Notes: generated from the sequence alone by a model not told the origin. A stretch of DNA of 64,000 bases from Aneurinibacillus sp. REN35 (GCF_041379945.2 NZ_JBFTXJ020000009.1:62001-126000); one strand, 5' to 3'. Positions 45,859 to 54,925 are shown, counted from the first letter of the stretch. Program-made: numbers and translations.

Positions 45859-46591
45859 TCCCTGTCCTTATTTTATGATCGATCAGACTCTATCCATTGT
45901 ACAGACTTCAGAAGAAGCAGCAGAAGTATTCGGGTCTCCGTCTACCATACTGGATGTAATTGATGAAGAAAGCCTAAGCAAAGCGCTGCGTTTCCTTCAT
46001 GTCGACGTACCTACCGCCCGTATCGAGCTGACCATGCGAACACTGAACAATCCGCTTTCATTATTTGAGGTGCACATCCGGTGGCACGGCGGAGCAGGGC
46101 ATATGTTTTGCGTGCAGCAGGATCAGCGCATACAGCGGCTATCCAGCTTAATGGAACAACTGCAAGGCCGTCTGGCAGCGACCGACTTTGCATTATTGGA
46201 GAAAAAAGAAGAACTCGAACACGCTATGGAACGGATTCATCAGCTATCAGGGTCGTTCATCCGACTCACCAATCGCATCGGCCTCGTCCCGCTGTTCGGC
46301 TCACTCACCGCAGATAAAATGCAGGCAATCTGCACGCCTATTCTACAGGAGTCCTATCATATAGGAGTTGAAAAGGTGTTATTTGACTTCACGGCAGTAA
46401 CCGACTTCACAAGAGAAGGAGTCGAGCAGTTGCAAGTGCTGTTTGGCACACTCAATATAATGGGACAAATTCAATCCATCGCAATCGGAATAACCCCACA
46501 GCAAGCACGATATATGAACCAGGCTGGAATTGAGCTTAATGCCAGGTTTATAGGCAGTCTACAGCAAGCCATCGAACGGTTTGTATTATAA
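45845..46591 (+). CDS. PAS-like/STAS domain protein of the B12 sensory operon
   Basis: 248 residues. A short PAS-like N-terminus (about 5-95: CPYFMIDQTLSIVQTSEEAAEVFG), a coiled-coil linker (about 100-140: LSSLMEQLQGRL, EKKEELEHAMERIHQL) and a C-terminal STAS domain (about 145-248: KVLFDFTAVTDFTREGVEQLQ, IAIGITPQQARYM). The layout is that of RsbR paralogues in the stressosome; Thr residues in the STAS core could be phosphorylated. It starts inside the end of the B12 gene (ATG 45845 or 45848) without a strong ribosome binding site, so it is translationally coupled. Confidence 0.85.
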   Translation: MMSSNPCPYFMIDQTLSIVQTSEEAAEVFGSPSTILDVIDEESLSKALRFLHVDVPTARIELTMRTLNNPLSLFEVHIRWHGGAGHMFCVQQDQRIQRLSSLMEQLQGRLAATDFALLEKKEELEHAMERIHQLSGSFIRLTNRIGLVPLFGSLTADKMQAICTPILQESYHIGVEKVLFDFTAVTDFTREGVEQLQVLFGTLNIMGQIQSIAIGITPQQARYMNQAGIELNARFIGSLQQAIERFVL

Positions 46592-46620
46592 AAGGGTATG
46601 CCGAAGCGGCATACCCTTTT
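46590..46620. terminator. Bidirectional terminator between the STAS gene and ecsB
   Basis: AAAAGGGTATGCC and GGCATACCCTTTT form a 13-bp stem with a five-base loop, overlapping the stop codons of both convergent genes. Confidence 0.85.
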
Positions 46621-47824
46621 ATAATAGTTTCTTAGCAAGAATTCGATGACTATACACATACGAGAACCCAATCCCGATGACCGGTGCGATCGCCCAATGC
46701 CATCCCGGCACAAACGGAATGAACACGGCAGCATACAGAATCGCCGCCTGTATCAGCATGACAGTAAAGACAACGCGGACAATCGCATCGCCTCTCGCCT
46801 CCCTCGGAACCGGATAAATATGCGTCCAGAATACATAACGGTAATGCTGACGTAGCGTCGATAGCTGGGCAGCAGTAAGCGCTAGAACAATAAAGTAGGC
46901 AGCAAGCTTGCCCCATACATCATAAATCAAACTAATAACAAGCAGTCCGATTACCGTAAGCCGCAAGCACATCCACAGCAGGTCAGAACGCACAAATACC
47001 TTGCCATACAGATACACATACGTATTACGCTGCGTAAAAGCAATGCGATTCACCAGCATCGCCGCCCACGTACGGCGTCGAACTTTATTCTCCATATGCG
47101 GCACATCAACGAATTGATTCACAAACGAGTAAAATCTTCCCCTCGCCTGCTTCTCCTTCTGCACAAGATGCTCCCAGTGAAGCTGCCCTTTTGAGAGCAT
47201 ACGATAATAGAAGAATGCGGCAGCAAGAAAAGCAAGCGCCGCTAGCAGAACCGCAAAAGTGAAACCCTGAGTAAATAAGATCGATAGCACCGCCGTATTG
47301 GCAACAAAGCGAAGCAGCATATGCATCGCTCTTGCTTGCCGTTCGCGCAGACGCATCTCCTGCCATTTTCCAAGTACATTTACCAGCTTTAGTACGAGGA
47401 TGAAGACAAGCAACAACACGAACGGTTCAGAACGCTCGCCCATACGATGCGTATACAGCGGCCACACTGCAAGCAGCAGCAGAAAGGAATACACCGCATG
47501 AAAGCTGAATGTATACACGATCGCACCATTAAAATATGGACGCATTCTGCCTTCGAGCGGCAGTAAAAATACAAGATCCGCTTCTTTTAGCAGCGTACGA
47601 ATCGTACCTGCCGTAATCAGCAGTGAAAACAAAAAGATGATCAGCCATTCTACCGGGTATGTCCGCGGCAGTGATGTAAGGAGCTGTCCATAATAATACG
47701 CTGCAAGAATAAAAGCAAATACAAGAAACATAATCGTACCGCTGTTGGCGATATAGCGCATATAACCAAGCGCTTCCTTGGTGAAGGCGCCCACCCGCTC
47801 ATTCCAGAGCCGACGCACATCCAT
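46619..47824 (-). CDS. ecsB: ABC transporter permease EcsB
   Basis: 401 residues with about eight to ten transmembrane helices and basic loops; B. subtilis EcsB has 408. It is the membrane partner of EcsA. EcsAB affects protein secretion, RasP-dependent proteolysis, sporulation and competence in B. subtilis. Its homologue PptAB in streptococci and enterococci exports small pheromone peptides. The gene overlaps ecsA by one base (TAATG). Its position 4 kb from a putative pheromone gene is of interest. The third gene, ecsC, is absent here. Confidence 0.9.
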   Translation of the reverse strand: MDVRRLWNERVGAFTKEALGYMRYIANSGTIMFLVFAFILAAYYYGQLLTSLPRTYPVEWLIIFLFSLLITAGTIRTLLKEADLVFLLPLEGRMRPYFNGAIVYTFSFHAVYSFLLLLAVWPLYTHRMGERSEPFVLLLVFILVLKLVNVLGKWQEMRLRERQARAMHMLLRFVANTAVLSILFTQGFTFAVLLAALAFLAAAFFYYRMLSKGQLHWEHLVQKEKQARGRFYSFVNQFVDVPHMENKVRRRTWAAMLVNRIAFTQRNTYVYLYGKVFVRSDLLWMCLRLTVIGLLVISLIYDVWGKLAAYFIVLALTAAQLSTLRQHYRYVFWTHIYPVPREARGDAIVRVVFTVMLIQAAILYAAVFIPFVPGWHWAIAPVIGIGFSYVYSHRILAKKLL

Positions 47825-48567
47825 TAGCGTTCCCCGTCCTTTGTCAGCTCATAAAATATATCATCAAGCGTAGCTTCGACCATGCCTGTCTGCTCTCGAA
47901 TCTCCGCAAGCGTTCCTGCCGCGCGAATGCGCCCATTATGCAGCACGATGAACTTGTCGCAATACCTCTCTACCGTAGAAAGAATATGCGAACTCATCAG
48001 GATGCCTGCCCCTGTGTTTTTGACCTTCACCATTAATTCCAACAGCGAACGAATCCCTAGCGGGTCAAGACCAACAAAGGGCTCATCAATAATATAGAGC
48101 GATGGTTGTACCAGGAAGGCATTCATAATCATCATCTTCTGCCGCATCCCTTTGGACATATGCTGCGGAAACATATCCTGCTTATCCTTCATGTTGAATT
48201 CCACAAGCAGCGGGCCGATGCGTTCCTCGAATGCGGAACGATCTAGACCATACGCCATCGCCGTTAGTTCCATATGCTCCCACAGTGTCAAGTCTTCATA
48301 GACGAGAGGAGACTCCGGCACGTACGTATAAGACGATCGGTAGGCTTCTGGTGCTTCCTGCAGCGTCTGGTTATGAATACGAACAGCTCCTTCAGATGCT
48401 TGAAGAAGACCTAGAATGTGCTTGATTGTAGTGCTTTTCCCTGCACCATTGAGTCCGATCAGTCCGACCATCTCATGCGGATAAACGGTAAAAGTGACGT
48501 CATGAATGACAGGACGCTTCTTACGATAGCCGCCTGTCAGCTCTTGCACTTGCAATATTGGGTCCAT
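47824..48567 (-). CDS. ecsA: ABC transporter ATP-binding protein EcsA
   Basis: 247 residues, identical in length to B. subtilis EcsA. Walker A is GLNGAGKST near 37-45, the signature is the unusual MSKGMRQKM near 138 rather than LSGGQ, Walker B is LYIIDEPF, and the H-loop is in MSSHILSTVE. It powers EcsB. The ATG at 48567 follows TGGAGAG. Transcription continues into ecsB. Confidence 0.93.
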   Translation of the reverse strand: MDPILQVQELTGGYRKKRPVIHDVTFTVYPHEMVGLIGLNGAGKSTTIKHILGLLQASEGAVRIHNQTLQEAPEAYRSSYTYVPESPLVYEDLTLWEHMELTAMAYGLDRSAFEERIGPLLVEFNMKDKQDMFPQHMSKGMRQKMMIMNAFLVQPSLYIIDEPFVGLDPLGIRSLLELMVKVKNTGAGILMSSHILSTVERYCDKFIVLHNGRIRAAGTLAEIREQTGMVEATLDDIFYELTKDGER

Positions 48568-48766
48568 AATTACTCTCCAGACACGTTTTTCTTTATATTA
48601 TAGCAAACTATCCGAAGTGTAATAAAATGATGATGCAGTATGAGGGAGAAATACGGATGGAGTGAAAGCGCCGCTGGCATTGAGGGGGAAATAGCGGCAT
48701 ACAGGGGTACTACAGGAGAGGTAGAAAATAGAAGAAGAAAAAAGAACAAAGCACTCTTACACCATC

Positions 48767-49039
48767 TCAGCCTGTATCCCAATAATCGTTTATCGCTCGG
48801 CCGCATGATTCTTCCACAGCCGCTGCCACCCAAGCCATCTCCTCATATCTCTCCGCTGCAAATTCCAGCTCCTGCAGGGACATTGATTGTGAATTGTGTG
48901 TTGTGCCACAGTTTTTTTCCTGCGCAAGCCATCCTCCATCACCTGATTCGTATATCTGCGCCTCCTTGTTATAAATCCATGTCATTATGCCCTCTTTGTA
49001 ATAAGTGAAAGCTTCCTGTTCGATTGTGATGTCATTCAT
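48767..49039 (-). CDS. Hypothetical acidic protein (90 aa)
   Basis: 90 residues from ATG at 49039 (MNDITIEQEAFTYYKEG), preceded by GGGAGGAATTAATA; the frame is open further upstream without a site. It is acidic and rich in Glu, Trp and Tyr, with two cysteines and no membrane segment. The N-terminal half looks like beta strands (GIMTWIYNKEAQIYESGDGGW) and the C-terminal half helical. No family recognised. It has no clear operon partner: ecsA lies 200 bp downstream across a gene-free stretch. Confidence 0.6.
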   Translation of the reverse strand: MNDITIEQEAFTYYKEGIMTWIYNKEAQIYESGDGGWLAQEKNCGTTHNSQSMSLQELEFAAERYEEMAWVAAAVEESCGRAINDYWDTG

Positions 49040-49230
49040 TATTAATTCCTCCCAGTCAGTTATTGATGTTTTTAGTATAACGGACAAGCCATCGTCTGGA
49101 CACAATAATCGTCCGACAATTCACACAACTTCATGCGTCGAATTTTTTCGAATGCGCGATAAAAGGAAATTTTTGTTGGAAGCGTATAGGTTTCGCGAGA
49201 AGATAGTAAGAACGAAAAGGAGATTCCTGT

Positions 49231-49519
49231 ATGTACGCGACCCTTCACTTTATTGTGCCTTTGCTATGTTATCTGCCTGGTTTTTCTCTGACTTTTTGTC
49301 GCGTGTCAAGGACAGCGGCAGCCGTTCAGGCAGGATTGGCGTCTGTTTTTGTCGATTGGTTTTGTCGGATACTTTTTATCCGTTTGGCTTCAATTCATCG
49401 CCACATGGCTGTACTCTGCCCATATGGGTGCGATTCTGACATCGGCAAGTCCCGTGTTTATCGTGCTGTTCGCTTTTTATGTGCTTAACGAAGCTATTAC
49501 AACAAAAAAGCTCTGGTCA
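49231..49519 (+). pseudogene. Decayed EamA/DMT-family transporter fragment
   Basis: Two overlapping frames together read like part of an EamA drug/metabolite transporter. The downstream frame (from about 49313) has RQPFRQDWRLFLSIGFVG, then YSAHMGAILTSASPVFIVLF and LNEAITTKKLWS, the classic helix 3-4 block. It is broken upstream by a TGA at 49289; the preceding part continues only in another frame. Both ends of the gene are missing. The stretch 49040-49622 holds nothing else except the terminator at 49564-49612. Confidence 0.65.
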
Positions 49520-49563
49520 TGCATTTCGCACATTTATTTCTTCAAGTGGAATACGATAAAAAC

Positions 49564-49612
49564 AAAGAAACCGAAGCATTAGGGGCTGACCCTTGCGCTT
49601 CGGTTTCTTTTT
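49564..49612. terminator. Terminator of the rRNA methyltransferase gene
   Basis: AAAGAAACCGAAGC and GCTTCGGTTTCTTT form a 14-bp stem with a loop of about 19 bases. T-rich tails exist on both strands. It lies 11 bases past the methyltransferase stop. Confidence 0.8.
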
Positions 49613-49622
49613 ATCCCGCTGC

Positions 49623-50918
49623 TTAACTGCGGGAACGCACTTCATAAATCGCAAATTTGAGATAATCACCTTCATCAATTCCGGTCAGCTTCGGATGGTC
49701 GATGCCTGCTCCGCTCCAGTGAATAAGTCGAAGCACCTTCTTAGCATCCACCGCCGCTTCCTGAATCGTATCAGCAAACATCTCGGCACTCATATGATAA
49801 GAGCAGCTCGCTGTAACAAGATACCCTCCGTCCCGCACCAGCTTCAGACCGTTCAGGTTGATATCCTTATAGCCGCGCTGTGCGCCTTTTACAGCACCGC
49901 GTGATTTGGCAAAAGCAGGTGGGTCAAGAATGACGACATCCCAAAGCTTCTCTTCCTTCACCGCTTCACGCAAATAGTCAAACGCATTCGCTACTACAAA
50001 ATCGACACGATGCAAAAAGCCGTTTAGCTGCACGTTCCGTTTTGATGTCTCTATTGCATGATCTGAAATATCAAGCGTTGTTACCTTTTTTGCTCCATGC
50101 TTGCAGGCATTCAGCGTAAAGGAGCCAGTATGGGTAAAGCAATCCAACACTTCCGCACCGTCCCAGAACGGATTCTTCACAACTTTACCACGTCGATCCA
50201 CCGGGCGCAGCACTCGCTCACCGTCCATCTCGACCTCTTGCACATCGATCCCATGCGCTCTGCCCCATCCCGTCATTAAAGGCGCAATCGCTGAACGATT
50301 CTCACGCTGATCGAAGAAATAACCCGTTTTCTGACCGTTCTCGATATCGACAACCAGCTTCAGGCCATTCTCTTCTATCTCAATTTCCGTCTCCGATTCA
50401 CCGTACCAGAACCCCTTCTCCTGTTCCATTCCTTCTAATTCACGCACATACACATCGTTTCGCAAATAGACGGCTTTGGGACTGAACACTTCAAGTAAAG
50501 CCGGAAGAATCCATTCTTTGCGCACTTCCATTCCAAGCGAAAGAATCTGCACAACTAGCACATCCTCGAACTTGTCCACTACAAGACCCGGCATAAAATC
50601 CGCTTCCCCATACAATACACGACAGGAACGAATGCCCGGTAAGAAGCGCTGACGGAACTCCCACGCTTGACGAATACGCGCTGTGAAGAGTTCTTGGTTC
50701 ACTTCTTCTTGCGGGTCAAAAGTTAAAATGCGTACAATCATCTGTGAGTTCGGATTCATATAGCCTTTGGCAAGAAAATGACCCTGATGATTGACAACCT
50801 CGACAATCTCTCCAGGGACAACGTCGCCCTCGATGCGTTCTACTTCACTCTGAAAGATCCACGGATGTCCTTGTTCTAGGCGTTTGCGGCGATTCCGCAC
50901 AAGAAAAACTTTTGTCAC
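49623..50918 (-). CDS. RlmI/RlmK-type 23S rRNA (cytosine) methyltransferase with an internal insertion
   Basis: 431 residues from GTG at 50918 after GGGGGACGTGTATT. An N-terminal PUA domain (about 1-75, HPWIFQSEV) binds RNA, then an EEHEE subdomain and the SAM-binding Rossmann domain: VLDCFTHTGSFTLNAC, TLDISDHAIETSKRN and the catalytic-loop VILDPPAFAKSRGAVKGAQRGYKDIN. RlmI-type enzymes make 5-methylcytosine in 23S rRNA. An extra stretch of about 35 residues (GWGRAHGIDVQEVEMDGERV and on) is inserted between the usual QRENRSAIAPL and AEVLDCF blocks, making it longer than the roughly 395-residue norm. Confidence 0.9.
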   Translation of the reverse strand: MTKVFLVRNRRKRLEQGHPWIFQSEVERIEGDVVPGEIVEVVNHQGHFLAKGYMNPNSQMIVRILTFDPQEEVNQELFTARIRQAWEFRQRFLPGIRSCRVLYGEADFMPGLVVDKFEDVLVVQILSLGMEVRKEWILPALLEVFSPKAVYLRNDVYVRELEGMEQEKGFWYGESETEIEIEENGLKLVVDIENGQKTGYFFDQRENRSAIAPLMTGWGRAHGIDVQEVEMDGERVLRPVDRRGKVVKNPFWDGAEVLDCFTHTGSFTLNACKHGAKKVTTLDISDHAIETSKRNVQLNGFLHRVDFVVANAFDYLREAVKEEKLWDVVILDPPAFAKSRGAVKGAQRGYKDINLNGLKLVRDGGYLVTASCSYHMSAEMFADTIQEAAVDAKKVLRLIHWSGAGIDHPKLTGIDEGDYLKFAIYEVRSRS

Positions 50919-51027
50919 AATACACGTCCCCCATAATTTTAAATCGTCTGCCTCAGAAACTTATGGCATACAATAAGATAATGATAAAATAACGATAACA
51001 ATCCTGAATGTCAAATGGAGATTTTCT

Positions 51028-51870
51028 ATGCAAAAAATCAGAACACATAATCAGCTCATCCGCTTCATCTATGAACTGGTAAATCGATTCTCAAAAGATG
51101 ATATCTCGGGCATGTCCGCCCAGTTGGCCTTTTATTTTCTATTGTCTATTTTCCCTTTTTTTATTTTTGCTTTTACACTCATCGGTTACCTGCCAATTTC
51201 TACGGAAAATGCGCTTGCAATCATCCAATTCATCGCGCCGGAAAAGGTGACAGAACTATTAGAGAGCAATCTTCACAGCTTCCTAAACAGCCGGAACGGA
51301 TGGCTGCTTTTCTTAAGCTTAGCTGGAACGCTTTGGACTTCTTCTAGCGCCATTCATGCGATCATCGCTGCACTGAACCGTGCATATAATGTGGCCGATG
51401 AGCGATCTTACATTATGTCCCGACTGTTGGCCATTCTGTTCACCATTGGTATGGTGCTGGCTATTTTTATCACGCTGCTGCTGCCTGTCTTCGGAAAAAC
51501 GATTGAAGTCTTTTTCACATCGCATATGCATATCCCGCACTATGTCATCCTGATGTGGAATCTGCTGCGCTGGGTGGTCAGCTTGCTGTTTCTCTTCAGC
51601 CTATTTGCTTTCCTTTATTATTTTGCACCCAACTGCGATGTGAACTGGAAGGTCTCTATCGTCGGTGCGTTATTTGCCGGACTCGGCTGGCTCGCCACCT
51701 CGTACGGCTTCTCTTATTACGTCAATAATTTCGCCAATTACTCGCTGACATACGGGAGTCTCGGGGGCGTCATTATTCTTATGATTTGGTTTTACCTATC
51801 AGCTATGATTCTGATTCTAGGCGGACATATCAATGCGCTGATTCAAAAATATACAAATGGAAAGCGATAA
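51028..51870 (+). CDS. YihY/BrkB-family membrane protein
   Basis: 280 residues with six predicted transmembrane helices. The family motifs are AFYFLLSIFPFFIF, LWTSSSAIHAIIAALNRAYNV and GSLGGVIILMIWFYLSAMILILGG. The family was once called RNase BN, but it is a membrane protein of unsettled transport function. ATG at 51028 follows ATGGAGATTTTCT. It lies 37 bp upstream of the large heparinase-like gene on the same strand. Confidence 0.9.
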   Translation: MQKIRTHNQLIRFIYELVNRFSKDDISGMSAQLAFYFLLSIFPFFIFAFTLIGYLPISTENALAIIQFIAPEKVTELLESNLHSFLNSRNGWLLFLSLAGTLWTSSSAIHAIIAALNRAYNVADERSYIMSRLLAILFTIGMVLAIFITLLLPVFGKTIEVFFTSHMHIPHYVILMWNLLRWVVSLLFLFSLFAFLYYFAPNCDVNWKVSIVGALFAGLGWLATSYGFSYYVNNFANYSLTYGSLGGVIILMIWFYLSAMILILGGHINALIQKYTNGKR

Positions 51871-51907
51871 ATACATCCACAGCGTACCGAAACGGGAGGG
51901 ATAAGAG

Positions 51908-54900
51908 ATGCAAAAGCCTGTACCGAAACTCGGATTCTACTTCTCATCTGGGCAAGTAGATATGGCGCATCGCAATATAAAAAGACATGCTTGGGCAAAG
52001 CTTCGCTTCGATACCCTGCGCAAACAGTGTGACGAATTCGTCGCCCATTATTCCGATGAAGAGCTATATACATGCATACTATCTATGCACAAGCAGACAT
52101 TCGCCTACGGGATCTCGGGCTGTCCGCAATGCAGGAAGGCATACCCCTCCTCAGGAGAAGCGTATTACGGAATGTTCAGCCGCTTTCCTATAAAGGAGAT
52201 GACCTGTCCAAGCTGCTCCTGTACGGTGCCGAATGAAGCCTTCGCAGATAACGGGCAGGGCTTCACCCGTGACGGGGTGGCCTATTATCCAATGGGCATG
52301 TGGAATTTCTACACCGCAGGCTGGCTGTTCGGCGGCGTACGCGATCATGAAGGTATGGTGACAAAACTAACGTATCTGTATATGCTGACAGGAGAGAAGG
52401 TCTATGCGCGCAAAGCGGTCGTTATTCTCGATGGATTCTCCGCTATCTTTCCCAATACAATCGGCCCCCGCGACTTTACACCCTTTGCAAGCAAAATGGA
52501 GATGGGGCGGCTGCACCTTTTGACAAGCATTGTATTCCGGATCAAAGTATTCTTAGCTCATGATTACGATTGGCTGTATGATCTAGAAGAGATGGATACC
52601 CCTTCGCCTGCGCTTACCTTACTAGGTGAAGTCGGAACGATACGGGATAATATTGAACGCATGCTGAACGATTATCTGCTGACAGAGCCCGGCGGCCCTC
52701 TCTACAACCTGTCAGGGGGGAATTTGACAGAACTCCACAATCATGAAGCGGATGGTGTGCGGGCGATGCTTGCCGTAGGCTTGATTACGAAAAAGAGAGA
52801 CTATCAGAAATGGGGTATCGAAGCAACCGATGTGTTTTTGTCAAATGCGTTAGGCCGTGACGGCATGTATTTTGAAGGTTCCTACGGATATTCCATGTTT
52901 ACCATTACGGTCTTCCTCGATATGGCTCTGCTCTCCATGCAGTCTTCTTCTCTCTCCAATATACCCGCCGTCCATCCATTCGCAAGTGAGCGTTTCTTCC
53001 GATTTGCTGTACAGAATCCGATGGAGATGCTGTGCCAGGGTCATCTCCCGTGCTACGGAGATTGGGGACAGGATCGGATATGCAGCGAGAAGCCGGATGC
53101 CAAGACACTGACGGACACATACCGAGCCGCTCTGCACTTCTATCAATACTCTCCCGACTCAAATATACGCGATAAGGCAGCCGATTGGCTCCGCCGTCTC
53201 TATCCACTTGTCTCATCTCGACTAGGAGAGAAAGGTATCGACCTCTTCCTCCTCCATCCGGTCTTTGCACAGCCACCCTCTTTTACGCTGCCACAGCACG
53301 CAACCATCGCAGGCCAGACTGGCATCGGCATCCTACGCGACTCGAATCAGACTACCATATTGATGCGTACAGGAGCTAACCATACGCATGCGCATGATGA
53401 TGTGCTCGGTTTCACGTATTATGCGTACGGCAAGGAAGTCTCGGCCGACCTTGGCTACAGCACATACGGCTCCAACGGTCATTATGGCTGGAGTACGAAG
53501 GCAATCGCACACAATACGGTTGTGGTCAATGCAGATCAACACATGAAGAAGGGACAGTTATACAAGCCATTCTCCGGCGGTGAATTCACCTGCCTCTATG
53601 AATCTCCTGCCGTCACAGCCTATGAGGGTGCAGCACCTAACTTGTACGGAATCGACGCATACCAGCGCATGGTCGGGCTTGTGCCGCTTCCTGATGGTTC
53701 CTCCTATGCAGCTGATCTTTTTTATGTACGGGGCGCACGTACAAGTGATTATTCATTTCGCGCCTTTCATGAAAAAGCAGACTTCACAACAGAAGGAATA
53801 AAGAAAGCAACACGAACGCAACACGCATGGACACTTGCCGGATTCGATACACAGTCACACCCGTATTTTGATCAGCCTGGCAAAAGTTTTGGAGAGCGGC
53901 TTACCACAGGCGAAACCTTCGCTCCGTTATTAAAAGAGGAAAAACCGCAGTACTGGACCCCAGTGCCAAATAACGGCTATGGCTTCATCTATGATGTTCA
54001 TGAGTATGAACCAGCAAGTTCTTGCATGAAAGCCCATTGGCAATCCCATGAAGGATATGCGTTAACGTGGCACGGTCTATTGGATGCAGACGATCAGATC
54101 ATAACCGGGCAGTATCCGAACCTCTCCGGCACAGAACGCCACCCTCTTCTTCTCATCCGCAGTCTGCGTACAGCCAAGCAGTATGCAGCCATCATTCACA
54201 CTACAAGGGAGCAAAATCACATGCGCCTGCTCTCCGTACACCGTCTCGCCAGCCGCGGCGGAGATACAACCGCCTTAGCAGCAGAGATTAGCAACGGATG
54301 GCTGGACTTCTGGGCATACAGCCCCGTAGCACAAACGATGGTCATTCACACTCGCTTCGGCGAATGGCGTCTCAATGGACGGTGCGGCTTCCTGCGTACC
54401 GACCGTTCTGGGAAAATTCTCGCTCACGCCTGCATCCATGCTTCCTCCATGACTTTTCAAGGCAGGCAGATCGACGGGGCTAAAAAAATATGGTTTCCTA
54501 TTAAAGCAATTGAAAAACAAAAAAGAGCAATCCGACTTGATCCACACCTACCGCCTAACGGTGCAAGATTTATCCGAATTGCTCCTGCCAAGGATGCATC
54601 CGCCTCCCTGTATGAAATTAGAGACGTTCACAGCCGAAAAGATGCAACGACTGTTATGCTGCGCGATTCCCTCAGCCTCTCAAAAGGAATCGTTGCTTCG
54701 TGCACCAAGGATCAGCTTCACACACGATTCCCGCTCCCGCTTGGCGCTGCCTTTTGCGGCAAATTTATTATCGGCGAACAAGGTGGGTACGGAATTATTG
54801 AAGACATTCCTACACCCAAAACGATACATGCCCGCATTCTCTCTTCCTTTACAGAAGGGGAAGCATTCGACATTACCGATCTGGCCGAAGGCGGCTGGGC

Positions 54901-54913
54901 ACAATGGCTTTAA
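51908..54913 (+). CDS. Large heparinase II/III-like polysaccharide lyase with zinc-ribbon-like cysteines
   Basis: 1001 residues. The N-terminal alpha/alpha toroid (about 1-460) is followed by the beta-sandwich heparinase II/III domain (about 475-700) with RTGANHTHAHDDVLGFTYYAY, DLGYSTYG and the AIAHNTVVVN segment carrying likely catalytic His and Tyr. Two CxxC pairs (SGCPQC near 78 and CPSC near 107) suggest a bound zinc. No signal peptide is seen, so it is probably cytoplasmic or acts on imported oligosaccharides. The substrate is unknown. GGGAGGGATAAGAG precedes the ATG. It follows the BrkB gene by 37 bp. Confidence 0.82.
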   Translation: MQKPVPKLGFYFSSGQVDMAHRNIKRHAWAKLRFDTLRKQCDEFVAHYSDEELYTCILSMHKQTFAYGISGCPQCRKAYPSSGEAYYGMFSRFPIKEMTCPSCSCTVPNEAFADNGQGFTRDGVAYYPMGMWNFYTAGWLFGGVRDHEGMVTKLTYLYMLTGEKVYARKAVVILDGFSAIFPNTIGPRDFTPFASKMEMGRLHLLTSIVFRIKVFLAHDYDWLYDLEEMDTPSPALTLLGEVGTIRDNIERMLNDYLLTEPGGPLYNLSGGNLTELHNHEADGVRAMLAVGLITKKRDYQKWGIEATDVFLSNALGRDGMYFEGSYGYSMFTITVFLDMALLSMQSSSLSNIPAVHPFASERFFRFAVQNPMEMLCQGHLPCYGDWGQDRICSEKPDAKTLTDTYRAALHFYQYSPDSNIRDKAADWLRRLYPLVSSRLGEKGIDLFLLHPVFAQPPSFTLPQHATIAGQTGIGILRDSNQTTILMRTGANHTHAHDDVLGFTYYAYGKEVSADLGYSTYGSNGHYGWSTKAIAHNTVVVNADQHMKKGQLYKPFSGGEFTCLYESPAVTAYEGAAPNLYGIDAYQRMVGLVPLPDGSSYAADLFYVRGARTSDYSFRAFHEKADFTTEGIKKATRTQHAWTLAGFDTQSHPYFDQPGKSFGERLTTGETFAPLLKEEKPQYWTPVPNNGYGFIYDVHEYEPASSCMKAHWQSHEGYALTWHGLLDADDQIITGQYPNLSGTERHPLLLIRSLRTAKQYAAIIHTTREQNHMRLLSVHRLASRGGDTTALAAEISNGWLDFWAYSPVAQTMVIHTRFGEWRLNGRCGFLRTDRSGKILAHACIHASSMTFQGRQIDGAKKIWFPIKAIEKQKRAIRLDPHLPPNGARFIRIAPAKDASASLYEIRDVHSRKDATTVMLRDSLSLSKGIVASCTKDQLHTRFPLPLGAAFCGKFIIGEQGGYGIIEDIPTPKTIHARILSSFTEGEAFDITDLAEGGWAQWL

Positions 54914-54925
54914 TATTGCTCTTGC

